Notes: generated by a model not told the origin, from the sequence alone. 35,058 nt of DNA from Acidithiobacillus sp. (GCA_027365525.1 DAHXMJ010000057.1:73730-108787), one strand, 5' to 3'; positions 7,322 through 16,410 are shown, counted from the first letter of the stretch. A program made the numbers and translations.

Positions 7322-8810
7322 CAGGTTGTCCCCCTGTTCTCGGGCCGGGCAGCCAGAACTGGCCTAGAAGTCCTTTGGACAGGTTCTGCAGGCGTATCCA
7401 CCCGCCTTGGGCTCTCACCAATTCCCGGGCGATAGACAGCCCAAGACCTGTACCCTTGGGAATATCGCCTGCCCGGTGGACCTGGTAGAAATCTTCAAAT
7501 ACTTTTTCCTGCAGGGCTTCCGGAATTCCGGGACCTTCGTCCTGTACAGAAAACAGGGCACCATCTCTATCAGCGATAGCCGAAACCAGGATGCTGCTGG
7601 ATGGCGGAGCATATTTATAGCTGTTGCTCACCAGGTTTGCCAGAATCTGCAGTAGACGCTGGGGGTCTGCTAGGACCAGTATTTCCCCGCTACTGGATAT
7701 CACCAGCTGCTGTCCTTTCTTTCCCAGCAAGGGGATCATGCGGCGCTCCAGCTCTACAAGAACTGTATCCACCTCCAGAGCTGTCACATGGTATTCAAGC
7801 CGGCGGGCCTGCAGAGCATGCATGTCGAGCATTTCCTGGATTGCCAGAATCAATTCATGGACCTGCCGGCTGACAATTTCCAGAACCTCTCTCTGCTTTG
7901 GCCCAATTGGTCCAAGCCGCTCACTCAGCAGGAGTTCGCTGCCAGAATATGCCGATGCCAGTGGTGTTTTGAGTTCGTGGGATACCTGGCTCAGAAATAC
8001 GTGGCGCAGACGTTCATCTTCCTTTAGGCGCTGCTGCATCTGGGCAATGCCTGCTGCCAGTTCCCGCAGCTCCAGGGGACCGGTTTCTGCGACTTGGGTG
8101 CTGTGACCGGCGCCAATTCTTTCCAGAGCTGCACGGATATTCCTTAGGGGGCGGCTCAGCGTGACAGCTACGCGCCAGGGAATCAGTAGGGCCAGAAGCG
8201 CGGTCATCGTCACGAGGAGCCCAAGCAGCCAGATTGCGTGACGGCGGGCGGAATTGGCCTGTCTGGCTTGTGTCTGGAGCAGAGTTACCAGATCGCTGCG
8301 CAGACGGTGGAAATTTCTATCCACCTGTATCCTGAGCACTGCGCCGGCTTCGGGCGTAAAAGTACCAGCATACTTGTGCAGTATCTCCTGGAGATTTGCA
8401 AGATCGGTAGCAAGAGTGGGGTACTGGCCCAGATCCGGAAAAATGTTCCGCAGGTGCTGCTGTTCCTGGACCAGCAGAACATTCGCGGTGTTTTTGTATC
8501 CTTTCCCGGGCAGCAGGTTGCCCAGACTGCGGTAGAATTCCGCCTGGTTCTGGATCTCACGGATCCTGAGAATTTCCCGCTGCAGGGGAATTCCCACCTC
8601 AAGCAGGGTACTGCTGCTTTCTCCCAAGGTATAGATGGCCTGCCCAGCCATGGCCGCCATTAGCACAACCATGGCAAGTATCAGAGTGGCGACTGCACGT
8701 ACCCGCCGGGGAATCGATATGCCCTGGGTGGGGGAGGAAATGGTGGCATTACCTCTTTTCCACCAGGACAGGCCAAGAAATTCAGCCACGGACATAACAG
8801 ACCTCGCCAT
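7314..8810 (-). CDS. glrK: Sensor histidine kinase, GlrK/QseE type
   Basis: This 498-aa membrane kinase has two transmembrane segments (about 38-60 and 192-212) bracketing a ~130-residue helical periplasmic sensor domain. A HAMP domain (about 213-265) and a HisKA domain with phospho-acceptor His278 (LSQVSHELKTPLAS) follow. The ATPase domain shows the N box at 392-396 (NLVSN), G1 at 424-430 (DEGPGIP) and G2 at 453-458 (GTGLGL). The frame is open upstream to 9092, but that part would overlap recN and lacks family features. The ATG at 8810 has AGGAGG five bases before it and is clearly the better start. The gene leads a kinase-lipoprotein-regulator operon; the ~205-bp gap to recN could hold its promoter. 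Confidence 0.93.
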   Translation of the reverse strand: MARSVMSVAEFLGLSWWKRGNATISSPTQGISIPRRVRAVATLILAMVVLMAAMAGQAIYTLGESSSTLLEVGIPLQREILRIREIQNQAEFYRSLGNLLPGKGYKNTANVLLVQEQQHLRNIFPDLGQYPTLATDLANLQEILHKYAGTFTPEAGAVLRIQVDRNFHRLRSDLVTLLQTQARQANSARRHAIWLLGLLVTMTALLALLIPWRVAVTLSRPLRNIRAALERIGAGHSTQVAETGPLELRELAAGIAQMQQRLKEDERLRHVFLSQVSHELKTPLASAYSGSELLLSERLGPIGPKQREVLEIVSRQVHELILAIQEMLDMHALQARRLEYHVTALEVDTVLVELERRMIPLLGKKGQQLVISSSGEILVLADPQRLLQILANLVSNSYKYAPPSSSILVSAIADRDGALFSVQDEGPGIPEALQEKVFEDFYQVHRAGDIPKGTGLGLSIARELVRAQGGWIRLQNLSKGLLGQFWLPGPRTGGQPDG

Positions 8811-9015
8811 GGGCGCCTCCTGGTACCACGCACTCATATGAATTGTACGGGATCCGCAGCCATCTGCACACTGCGATATTCTGGCTACGATCCTGTTTTT
8901 GGGGACATTTCGTCCTGTGACATACAGAACCGGTCTTTCAGGTGCCTCAGGTGGCAGTGTACCGTTGCAGACCAGGGGGAAAATGAAAGGGGTGCGGCCA
9001 CATGCCAGCAGTGTT
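8811..9015. other. Spacer between recN and the sensor kinase
   Basis: This 205-bp gap on the minus-strand series holds no recognisable gene. Its kinase-proximal end contains the AGGAGG ribosome binding site used by the kinase. The kinase reading frame is open through it, but no good start lies inside. A promoter for the two-component operon is expected here, though I could not assign -35/-10 boxes. Confidence 0.4.
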
Positions 9016-10686
9016 TTACCTGGCTGAAAGCAGTTTTTCCGCAGCAGCCCGGATGGATGTGCTGATTTCGATTCCACCAAGCATGCGGGCAATTTCTTCC
9101 ACTTGGCCCATAGCGTCCAGGGGGAGAATCTGGCTTTCGGCCTGCCCGAGTTCCAGGTTTTTCTGCACTTTCAAGTGCTGGTGGCACTGGGCTGCCACTT
9201 GGGGTAAATGGGTAACACACAGAACTTGGTAATGCTGCCCCAGACTGCGCAGTAGACGGCCAATGCGCTCGGCTACGGCACCTCCCACTCCCACGTCTAC
9301 TTCATCAAAAATGAGGGTTTCTGCTCCTTCCGGTTCGGCCAGCAAAACCTGAAGGGCCAAGTTGATACGTGAAAGTTCGCCACCGGATGCGACTTCCGAG
9401 AGGGATTTGGGTGGGTGCCCAGGATTGGCGGAAATGCGAATTTCTACACGGTCCCAGCCTTTTCCTAACCAGGACTCCTCATTGTCCGGATTGCTTTCCA
9501 TGTGGATTTCTACAACAGCATGTGGCAAGCCCAGCCCATGAAGCTGGGATTCTATGGCTCTTGCCAAGGGGTCAAGGTGTGCCCGGCGTCCAGTGCCAAG
9601 CTCCTTGGCCAGATTCTGGTAGTCCTGTCTTGCTGCCCTGAGTGATTCTTCAGCCTTAAGGACTGGATCCCCTTCTGCGCTTTCCGCTGCAAGTTCCTCT
9701 TTCAGCTGACTGAACAGTTCCATTAGTCCGGTCATGTCCGTATGGTGTTTGCGCTGCAGGTCCTGCAGCTGCTGGATACGGCTGGAAACCTGGGCTAGGC
9801 GATCTGGGTCTGCTTCTAGGTCCTGCAGGTAATGCTGCAACGCATGCACGGCCTCTTCTGTTTGGATTCTGGCCCCTTCCAGCAGTTTCTCCGTTTCTCC
9901 CAGACTGGGGTCCCTTCCCAGAGCCTGATGTATACAGCGATAGGACTCAGTGAGCTTGCGGAGGGTGCTATCAGGTCTGCCATCAAGAATGGATAGTATG
10001 GTTGCAACGGTCTCCCGAAGCTGTGTCACCGCACCAAGACGCTGAAGCTCTGCCCCCAGGTCCTCCCATTCACCGTCATGCAGGTTGGCGTTTTCCAGTT
10101 CTTCCCACAGAAACTGCCGCCATTCCCGCTGGGCTGCATGCTGTTCGAGCCCGGCCCGAAGTGTCCTTTGGGCTTCCCGCAGTTCCCGCCATTTGCGGTA
10201 CCGGTCCCCCATCCGGTCGGTTTTTTCCCGGAGTCCGGCATATCGGTCTAGGAGATCCATTTGCTGGTCAGCCCGCACCATGCGCAGATGGGTGTTCTGG
10301 CCCAGGAGATCCACCAGAAGCTCGCCCAGCTCCCGGTTCTGGCTGGTGCTGATGGCATGACCGTTCAGGAAAATCCTGTTTCTCCCCTGTCTGGGTAGAA
10401 TGCGCCGGATGATGCAGGTGCCTTCCTCGCCGAACCCGCTGCTGGCCATCCACTCTGCAGCTGCACTTCCGTCCGCGATACCGAATGTGGCAGTGATTTC
10501 AGCCTGTTCGGTTCCGTGGCGGACGAGCTGCGGGTTTCCCCTGTCTCCCAGAACTAGAGAAATGGCATCCACAAAAATGGACTTTCCAGCTCCTGTTTCT
10601 CCGGTTAGAACGGTTAATCCCGGTGCCAGATCCAGATCGAGATCGCGAATCAGGGCAAGATTGCGTATCTGCAGGGAATGCAGCAT
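9016..10686 (-). CDS. recN: DNA repair protein RecN
   Basis: RecN is an SMC-like ATPase that acts early in double-strand break repair. The 556-aa protein has Walker A GETGAGKS (29-36) after the family N-terminus MLHSLQIRNLALIRDLDLDL. A long coiled-coil middle part (about 150-370) follows. The C-terminal ABC half carries the signature LSEVASGGELSRINLALQ, Walker B TLIFDEVDVGVGG, and the switch block QVLCVTHLPQVAAQ. It overlaps the nadK stop by one base (TGATG), so the two are co-transcribed. nadK and recN are neighbours in many proteobacteria. Confidence 0.97.
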   Translation of the reverse strand: MLHSLQIRNLALIRDLDLDLAPGLTVLTGETGAGKSIFVDAISLVLGDRGNPQLVRHGTEQAEITATFGIADGSAAAEWMASSGFGEEGTCIIRRILPRQGRNRIFLNGHAISTSQNRELGELLVDLLGQNTHLRMVRADQQMDLLDRYAGLREKTDRMGDRYRKWRELREAQRTLRAGLEQHAAQREWRQFLWEELENANLHDGEWEDLGAELQRLGAVTQLRETVATILSILDGRPDSTLRKLTESYRCIHQALGRDPSLGETEKLLEGARIQTEEAVHALQHYLQDLEADPDRLAQVSSRIQQLQDLQRKHHTDMTGLMELFSQLKEELAAESAEGDPVLKAEESLRAARQDYQNLAKELGTGRRAHLDPLARAIESQLHGLGLPHAVVEIHMESNPDNEESWLGKGWDRVEIRISANPGHPPKSLSEVASGGELSRINLALQVLLAEPEGAETLIFDEVDVGVGGAVAERIGRLLRSLGQHYQVLCVTHLPQVAAQCHQHLKVQKNLELGQAESQILPLDAMGQVEEIARMLGGIEISTSIRAAAEKLLSAR

Positions 10687-11573
10687 CAGTCAGACCCGGG
10701 AGGCTCAGCCCAGCGAAGTTTGCGCCGGAGGATCCCGAAAAAATCCTGCTCTTCGGGATGGATGAACAGCGCGTCATAAGGAGCACGCCGGACGTGGACC
10801 TCATCACCGGGGATCATGGAGTAGGAGCTGTGGCTGTCAAGGCTCATAGCAGCAGGATGGCGGGCAGCGCTCAGACTAAGCTGGAGAGCAAGAGTGTCGG
10901 CGATGACTATGGGGCGGGTACTGAGGGTGTGGGGGCAGATGGGCACCAGAAGCAGGGCGGGAAGCTCCGGGCTCATGATGGGGCCTCCCGCGGACAGGGC
11001 GTAGGCCGTGGATCCTGTGGGGGTAGAAATGATGAGTCCGTCGGCACGCTCAGTATAGAGATGGCGTCCTCCAAGACAGACGCGGAGTTCGATCATGCTT
11101 TCCCCGCACCCCTTGTTCACAAAAACCTCGTTCAGGGCTGTACCAGCAGCTACCTGTTTTCCGTCCCGCCAAAGCTCCGCGTGCAGCACGCTCCGGTGGT
11201 CCGTAACGTACTGTCCTGCCAGAATAAGTGGCAAGGTTCTGTCAATACCATCCAGCGGAATATCGGCAAGGAAGCCCAGCCGGCCCCGGTTGATGCCCAG
11301 TATGGGAACATTTTTCCCTGCAAGCTCCCGCGCAGCACCGAGTAGGGTCCCATCTCCCCCAAGGGAAATCACCAGGTCCCGGTCGGAGCAGGCACGGTGG
11401 AGACTGAGCCGGGGGAGAGAAATGGTGTTTTCCCCTGCTTCCATAAACCGGTCATCAAGATATACGGTCACTCCCTGCGAATGCAGGAATTTGGCGAGAT
11501 GCGCGAGTGCCGCTGGGGCATCTGGATCCCGATATTTGCCTACCAAGAGGACACGTTCGAACATGGGGTACAT
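10686..11573 (-). CDS. nadK: NAD kinase
   Basis: NadK phosphorylates NAD to NADP in the cytoplasm. The 295-aa protein shows GGDGT (72-76), the segment GINRGRLGFLADI, then ALNEVFVNKG, and the substrate-binding TPTGSTAYALSAGGPI. The C-terminal block usually reading ICPH is present (VPICPHTLSTRPIV). The start could be 11573 or the ATG at 11564 (MFERVLLVGKY), which matches the family N-terminus; neither has a clear ribosome binding site. Downstream it overlaps recN by one base. It is divergent from ptsH across 124 bp. Confidence 0.96.
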   Translation of the reverse strand: MYPMFERVLLVGKYRDPDAPAALAHLAKFLHSQGVTVYLDDRFMEAGENTISLPRLSLHRACSDRDLVISLGGDGTLLGAARELAGKNVPILGINRGRLGFLADIPLDGIDRTLPLILAGQYVTDHRSVLHAELWRDGKQVAAGTALNEVFVNKGCGESMIELRVCLGGRHLYTERADGLIISTPTGSTAYALSAGGPIMSPELPALLLVPICPHTLSTRPIVIADTLALQLSLSAARHPAAMSLDSHSSYSMIPGDEVHVRRAPYDALFIHPEEQDFFGILRRKLRWAEPPGSD

Positions 11574-11697
11574 GGTAGTCTAGCGTACATGGGAGCAGGA
11601 GATGCGCCAAGAGCCGGAGGAATTTTTCCTAGCCTTGGCCCATGCTGCTGCTGGCGCTATGCTGCGTGATACGGGATAACGTTAAAGGGGACTGAAA
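11574..11697. promoter_or_regulatory. Divergent promoter region nadK / ptsH
   Basis: The 124-bp region between the divergent genes must carry both promoters. The ptsH side is AT-richer near 11665-11690 (TGATACGGGATAAC), which could include a -10 element, and AAGGGG lies before the GTG start of ptsH. I could not fix -35/-10 pairs. Confidence 0.35.
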
Positions 11698-11970
11698 GTG
11701 ACGTTACGTGTGGATTTTCCCATCGTCAATAAGCTGGGTCTGCATGCGAGGGCCTCAGCAAAATTTGTCAGTATCGCAGCAAGGTTTCCTTGCCAGGTCT
11801 GGCTGGAGCGGGAGGGACAGCGGGTACATGGCAAAAGTATCATGGGACTTATGACGTTGGCTGCAACCCAGGGAACGGTATTGCAGCTGGAAACCAGCGG
11901 AGAACAAGAGCAGGACTGCATTGCAGCGCTTCTGGCCTTGGCTGCTGACTGTTTTGGAGAGTCGGAATGA
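11698..11970 (+). CDS. ptsH: Phosphocarrier protein HPr
   Basis: HPr relays phosphate from PEP via enzyme I. The 90-aa protein has the active-site His16 in NKLGLHARASAKF and the regulatory Ser47 region (GKSIMGLMTLAA), which is the site used by HPr kinase where that enzyme exists. The start is a GTG with AAAGGGG upstream. The stop overlaps the ptsI ATG by four bases (ATGA). No EII sugar permease lies nearby, so the pair probably forms a regulatory PTS, not a sugar uptake system; this is an inference from context. Confidence 0.96.
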   Translation: MTLRVDFPIVNKLGLHARASAKFVSIAARFPCQVWLEREGQRVHGKSIMGLMTLAATQGTVLQLETSGEQEQDCIAALLALAADCFGESE

Positions 11971-13691
11971 CTTTTGAACTCTCGGGAATCGGAGCTTCTC
12001 CGGGCATCGCGATTGGTACGGCGATGGTGCTGGAGTCTGCCAAAATTGAGATTCCTGACTATTTGGTTCCTGATGGCGAGATCCCGGCAGAAATTGAGCG
12101 TCTCCGTTCGGCCCTTGGCCTTGCACGCGACGAACTGCTGCGGGTACGGGACGCTATTCCCAAAGATGCACCACAAGATACCCGCCTTTTTATTGATGCC
12201 CATCTTTTGATGCTGGACGATCCTGCACTCCGGGAACGCCCGCTGCGGTTGATCTGTGAGGAACGCCGGAATGCTGCGTGGGCACTTCACCATGAGCGGG
12301 AACGGCTGCTGGAAATCTTTGAACGGATGGAGGACGCCTATCTGCGTGGAAAGAGGGAGGACATCCTGCAGGTAACCGACCGTGTGCTCCGCCATCTTGC
12401 CGGAGTGCAGCCCCCTGTACTTAGCGGTGGAGAGGAGAGGATTATCATCGCCAATGAGCTGAGTCCAGCAGACACGGTTCTGCTCAAGCAGGGCCGGGTT
12501 CTGGCCTGGGTAACAGATTTTGGGGCTGCCACCTCCCATTCGGCGATCCTCGCACGCAGTCTTGGGCTCCCTGCGGTTGTAGGTACCCATCTGGCAACGC
12601 GGTTGATGCGCAGTGGGGATACTATTGTTGTGGACGGGGATCATGGAACCGTTCTGGTAGACCCGGATCTTGCGCTGGTAGAGGAATATCGTGAGCTGCA
12701 GGAGCGGCGCCGCAGGCGCATGGAGCTTCTGGAACTGGAAAAAGATCTCTCCTCCATTACTGTGGATGGTGAGACCATCCGCCTGCTTGCCAACATTGAG
12801 CTGCCTGATGATGTGGAATCAGTCCGCCGCAGCGGAGCCGAGGGAGTGGGTCTTTTCCGCAGTGAATTCTTGTTCATGAACCGTACAGATGCCCCGGGTG
12901 AAGAAGAGCAGTATCAGGCTTTCTCCTCCGTCCTGCGCAGCCTTGGCGGGGCAACCGTGACCATCCGTTCAGTTGATATCGGTTCGGATAAGACCGTTAA
13001 GGACAGCAATCTCCAGCCGAGCCACGGCATCCTTAATCCCGCCCTTGGGCTCCGGGGACTCCGGCTATGTTTGAGACGGCCCGACTGGTTTCGCCCACAT
13101 CTGCGCGCGATTCTCCGTGCCTCGGCCCTAGGGGCGGCCCGTCTCATGCTACCCATGGTAAGCACAGTGGCAGAAATTGTTCAGACCCGCCAGCTGGTCG
13201 CGCAGCTCCAAAGAGAACTGAAAGCTGAGGGCAGGCCTTTCGCAGAAGCTCTGCCCATCGGGATTATGGTGGAGGTACCGGCAGTGGCAATGGCCGCCCA
13301 CTGTTTTACCGGGGTTTCCGATTTTTTCTCGATTGGCACGAATGACCTGATCCAGTACGCCCTCGCAGTAGACCGGGGAGATGACGATGTCAACGTTTTG
13401 TTTGATCCCCTGCACGTCGGAGTACTATCGATGATCGAGCATACCATTGCTGCAGGGAAATCTGGAGGGATTCCGGTGGGCATGTGCGGTGAAATGGCGG
13501 CCAACCCCCACTGGACTTCTCTGCTCATTGGTCTTGGCCTGCGCGAACTCAGCATGTTCCCGGGCGCCATTCCTGAAGTCAAGGAACAGATTCGGCGCAC
13601 CAGCATTGCCGAATCCCGGTTACTCGCCCTGCAGGCGCTGGCTGGTAACCAGGGTGTTTTTAATGCCAATGATCTTCAGGATGGATCCTAG
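11967..13691 (+). CDS. ptsI: PEP-protein phosphotransferase (enzyme I)
   Basis: Enzyme I autophosphorylates from PEP and phosphorylates HPr. The 574-aa length is typical. Features seen are the N-terminal SGIGASPGIAIG, the helical HPr-binding subdomain, the phospho-His191 in DFGAATSHSAILARSLGLPA, and the C-terminal PEP-binding barrel with GVGLFRSEFLFMNR. Also present are IGIMVEVPAVA, DFFSIGTNDLIQYALAVDR and the active-site Cys in GMCGEMAANP. The family block usually reading RTxDIGGDK is SVDIGSDK here, a mild change. Translation is coupled to ptsH by the ATGA overlap. Because only general PTS proteins are visible, control of carbon or nitrogen metabolism is the likely role. Confidence 0.96.
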   Translation: MTFELSGIGASPGIAIGTAMVLESAKIEIPDYLVPDGEIPAEIERLRSALGLARDELLRVRDAIPKDAPQDTRLFIDAHLLMLDDPALRERPLRLICEERRNAAWALHHERERLLEIFERMEDAYLRGKREDILQVTDRVLRHLAGVQPPVLSGGEERIIIANELSPADTVLLKQGRVLAWVTDFGAATSHSAILARSLGLPAVVGTHLATRLMRSGDTIVVDGDHGTVLVDPDLALVEEYRELQERRRRRMELLELEKDLSSITVDGETIRLLANIELPDDVESVRRSGAEGVGLFRSEFLFMNRTDAPGEEEQYQAFSSVLRSLGGATVTIRSVDIGSDKTVKDSNLQPSHGILNPALGLRGLRLCLRRPDWFRPHLRAILRASALGAARLMLPMVSTVAEIVQTRQLVAQLQRELKAEGRPFAEALPIGIMVEVPAVAMAAHCFTGVSDFFSIGTNDLIQYALAVDRGDDDVNVLFDPLHVGVLSMIEHTIAAGKSGGIPVGMCGEMAANPHWTSLLIGLGLRELSMFPGAIPEVKEQIRRTSIAESRLLALQALAGNQGVFNANDLQDGS

Positions 13692-13751
13692 AATTTTCCG
13701 TACCGGAAAATGGCCTGCATGGCAGGTACGGATCCGGCTCTAGGTCGAGCC

Positions 13752-14834
13752 ATGCCTGCAGACTCGGGCTCAATAGCTGTCCGGCTTTTTCCTTGGTATA
13801 CGCGGAATGGCCGTCATCACCTGCCGTGGCGGCATACGGATGACGACTATGCTCTCTGGCTTGCTGAGATCATGCTGCAACAGACCCGCGTTGAAACGGC
13901 CCTAGACTACTACCGGCGTTTCCTTGAAAAATTCCCGGCCTGGAAAAATCTTGCCAGTGCCAGTCTGGATGAGGTTCTAGCTCTCTGGAGCGGCCTTGGA
14001 TATTACGCCCGTGCCCGGAATGCCCACATGGCGTCAAAGCTGGTTATTACAGACTGGAATGGGCTCTTTCCTGATACACTGGAATCGGCAATGCTTCTGC
14101 CGGGCGTGGGGCGCAGTACTGCAGCGGCAGTGCTTGCCAGTGCCTATGGTCAGTCCCAGGCGATTCTGGATGCAAATGCAAGACGTGTCCTGTTCCGTGT
14201 ACATGGGCTACAGGGAAATCCACGTGCACCGGCTCAGGAAAAAACACTCTGGCGTCTGGCAGAGCAGGAAACGCCAAACCCCGCGCATGATTACAATCAG
14301 GCCATCCAGGATCTTGGGGCTCTGGTCTGCCTGTCGCGGAGGCCCAAGTGTACTGTCTGTCCCCTTATGGGGATATGCCGGGGAAGCCAGGGTACGGCTG
14401 GAAAAATTTTCCCACAAGTATCCAGTGGTCCAGAAAAACAGCGCAGACCGAAACGTTACGGGATTTTTTTGCTGGTCATGGATGGAAAGGGTAAAGTTTT
14501 TCTGGAAAGACGCCCTGAACAGGGGGTGTGGGGAGGGTTATGGTGCCTGCCCATGATATACGAGGAGGCTATCCTCCCCACACCTGAGGACCTGGCAGAG
14601 CGTGCAGATCTGATTGCACAGCGTTTCGGTGCGGTTCTGGGCGCAGGAGAAATCCTTTCTTTCCGGCAGCATGTCTTTAGCCATTTTATTCTGGAATTCG
14701 CCATCCTACCGGCTTTTCTCCCCGCCGAGCTGCAGGTTTCAGACCATCTGTCACATGGCCGGCTTTGGGCACTGGGCGAGGCCCGGGATCTCGGCCTGCC
14801 AAGTCCCATCAGACGTATCCTGGAAGGGCTTTGA
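13752..14834 (+). CDS. mutY: A/G-specific adenine DNA glycosylase
   Basis: MutY removes adenine mispaired with 8-oxoguanine or guanine. With this start it has 360 aa. The N-terminal domain has the catalytic Glu39 in LWLAEIMLQQTRV, the helix-hairpin-helix LPGVGRSTAAAVL (116-128) and Asp140 in ILDANARRV. The four cysteines of the [4Fe-4S] cluster are at 193, 200, 203 and 209 (C-x6-C-x2-C-x5-C). The C-terminal NUDIX-like domain contains FLERRPEQGVWGGLWCLP. The frame is open back to an ATG at 13710, but the ATG at 13752 gives the usual ~14 residues before the WY of the family and is therefore preferred. In E. coli mutY is followed directly by yggX; here an IS remnant separates them. Confidence 0.93.
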   Translation: MPADSGSIAVRLFPWYTRNGRHHLPWRHTDDDYALWLAEIMLQQTRVETALDYYRRFLEKFPAWKNLASASLDEVLALWSGLGYYARARNAHMASKLVITDWNGLFPDTLESAMLLPGVGRSTAAAVLASAYGQSQAILDANARRVLFRVHGLQGNPRAPAQEKTLWRLAEQETPNPAHDYNQAIQDLGALVCLSRRPKCTVCPLMGICRGSQGTAGKIFPQVSSGPEKQRRPKRYGIFLLVMDGKGKVFLERRPEQGVWGGLWCLPMIYEEAILPTPEDLAERADLIAQRFGAVLGAGEILSFRQHVFSHFILEFAILPAFLPAELQVSDHLSHGRLWALGEARDLGLPSPIRRILEGL

Positions 14835-15376
14835 CCTTCCCTTTCTATCCGCTGATGTGACGGCAATTGCCAGCAGTCACTTACTTGGTGCCCAAGTTGC
14901 AGCCCTATTTTTTGAGTTTTGGCTGTGTGAACGACAGGCTTGATGACCCAGCGCTCTTTCGACTTCCCTTGTAAGCCGTCAACACGGTGATACCGTATTC
15001 GGCGGGCCCTGTCTGGCAGCTTTTGGCAGAGCACCCTTTGGAATGATGATCAATTTGTCATGCCATGGGTTCCGGCATTTGATCTGGCAGTGTACCAATG
15101 CTGGTTTGCCCTAGATCCGCAGCGATCGGTGATAGATATCTCCACGCCTGCTAATTCCCGGCAACCTGCGGAACGGGAAAGTCCGATGCCCATCTGCTGC
15201 AGCTGCATGCCCCGCTTTGCCAAATCAAGTCTGTCAATCGTAGACTGCAAGGGGGCCATTTTTGACCATTTCGAGGATGAAATTTTACCTTGCGCCTTGA
15301 TGCCGTCCTGTCAGGAGGCACCAAATTACATCCGCAAGGCAGTACACGGGTTATTGCAGGAATTTTCTGTTCGTGA
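14835..15376. other. 542-bp non-coding stretch between mutY and the IS remnant
   Basis: No gene is recognisable here on either strand. Open frames exist (for example plus 15060-15428 and minus 15050-15259) but their translations show no family features and no supporting ribosome binding sites. The stretch abuts the truncated left side of the IS3-type element. It may be old, decayed mobile DNA or leftover host spacer. Confidence 0.45.
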
Positions 15377-15526
15377 GCCTGGCGCAGGAAGTACGGAGGT
15401 CTGGGGCCTTCGGAGCTGCGGCGGCTGAAGCAGCCTGAGGAAGAGAACGCCAAGCTCAGGCGTCTGGTGGCTGATTTATCTCTGGACAGGGTGATGCTCC
15501 AGGATGTGCTGTCAAAAAAGCTCTGA
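15377..15526 (+). pseudogene. IS3-type OrfA remnant with frameshift site
   Basis: After an in-frame TGA at 15374, the frame reads AWRRKYGGLGPSELRRLKQP and EEENAKLRRLVADLSLD, then RVMLQDVLSKKL and stop. This is the leucine-zipper end of IS3-family OrfA. Close to its end is the heptamer AAAAAAG (15514-15520), a classic -1 slippage signal; slipping there continues into KALKPSRLRVVADDLMTRF of OrfB. The N-terminal DNA-binding part is gone. Confidence 0.85.
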
Positions 15527-16410
15527 AGCCTTCCCGGTTGCGCGTAGTGGCGGATGATCTGATGACCCGTTTTGGCGTCAGTCAGCGCCAGGCCTGTGCC
15601 GTGCTCAAACTGTCACGATCGGTGTATGGCTACCGGTCGGTCGCACGGGACTCGAGTGTGCTGGTCAGGCAGGCGGATTCGGGAGATCACCGGGACCCGG
15701 ATTTATTACGGGTATCGCCAGGTTCATGTGCTGTTGCGCCGGGAAGGCTGGAAGGACAATCACAAGCGGGTGTACCGGCTGTATCGTGAGCAGGGCCTGT
15801 CATTACGGCATAAACGGCCACGGCGCAGCAGGGCGGCCCGGTTGCGTCAGCCGAAACAGACCGTCAGCCAGACCAATGAGATCTGGAGCATGGATTTTGT
15901 GGCAGATGCACTGTATGACGGGCGACGTTTACGCACCCTGACGATTGTTGATAACCATACCCGAGAGTGTCTGGCCATTGGCGTGGGTTCTGGCCTGAGG
16001 GGGAGCATGTGGTCCCCGCCCTGAGCCGGATTGCAGGGCAACGGCCGCTCCCACGATTTATCAGGGCCGACAATGGAAGCGAATTCATTCCAAGGTGATG
16101 GACAAATGGGCTTGCGAAAATGGTGTGGAAATAGATTTCTCAAGGCCCGGGAAACCGACTGACAATGCACAGTGTGAATCCTTTAATGGCCGGTTCCGTG
16201 AGGAGTGTCTGAACGAACACTGGTTTTTATCGCTGGAGGATGCAAAAGAGAAAATCGGGGTCTGGCGAGTGTACTATAACGAAGTGCGTCCCCATTCTGC
16301 ATTGGGCTGGATGACTCCGGCCGAATACGCCAGACAGCAAACAGCCGGAGCGATCCGGCAGAACCCCAAAAGCCGGATTTTTCCACTTAAGGCTGGATCT
16401 GTTTCGGGGT
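15514..16410 (+). pseudogene. IS3-type OrfB transposase, frame-broken
   Basis: OrfB is the catalytic DDE transposase. From 15538 it reads VADDLMTRFGVSQRQACAVL in one frame. It must shift near 15660-15685 to reach REITGTRIYYGYRQVHVLLR and the first Asp (EIWSMDFVADAL). It then shifts again at the G5 run (15999-16003) to read [20 protein letters not shown], with the second Asp in ADNGSEF. A third shift near 16088 leads into [33 protein letters not shown] (Glu) and [15 protein letters not shown]. All three catalytic acids are present, but three separate frame breaks make the gene dead unless they are sequencing errors. Confidence 0.88.

Larger units (their letters stand above)
15377..16410 (+). 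mobile_element. Decayed IS3-family insertion sequence, 5' truncated
   Basis: Two transposase frames of IS3 type are visible but broken. OrfA retains only its C-terminal leucine-zipper part; its helix-turn-helix part and the left terminal repeat are missing. OrfB carries the DDE catalytic core in three frames. The right end is uncertain: TTTCGGGGTCAACCTCAG near 16400-16417 resembles IS3-type ends, but no left partner exists, so the boundary is approximate. The element lies between mutY and yggX. It cannot transpose by itself. Confidence 0.85.

Noticed and set aside
8811-9092. Longer start of the sensor kinase at 9092
   Set aside because: It overlaps recN and lacks a ribosome binding site, while 8810 has AGGAGG at good spacing.
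14456-15034. Minus-strand 192-aa frame across the mutY end
   Set aside because: Half of it is antisense to mutY and the rest shows no family feature or ribosome binding site.
15060-15428. Plus-strand 122-aa frame before the IS remnant
   Set aside because: No recognisable family, low likelihood composition, and it runs out of frame through the OrfA remnant.
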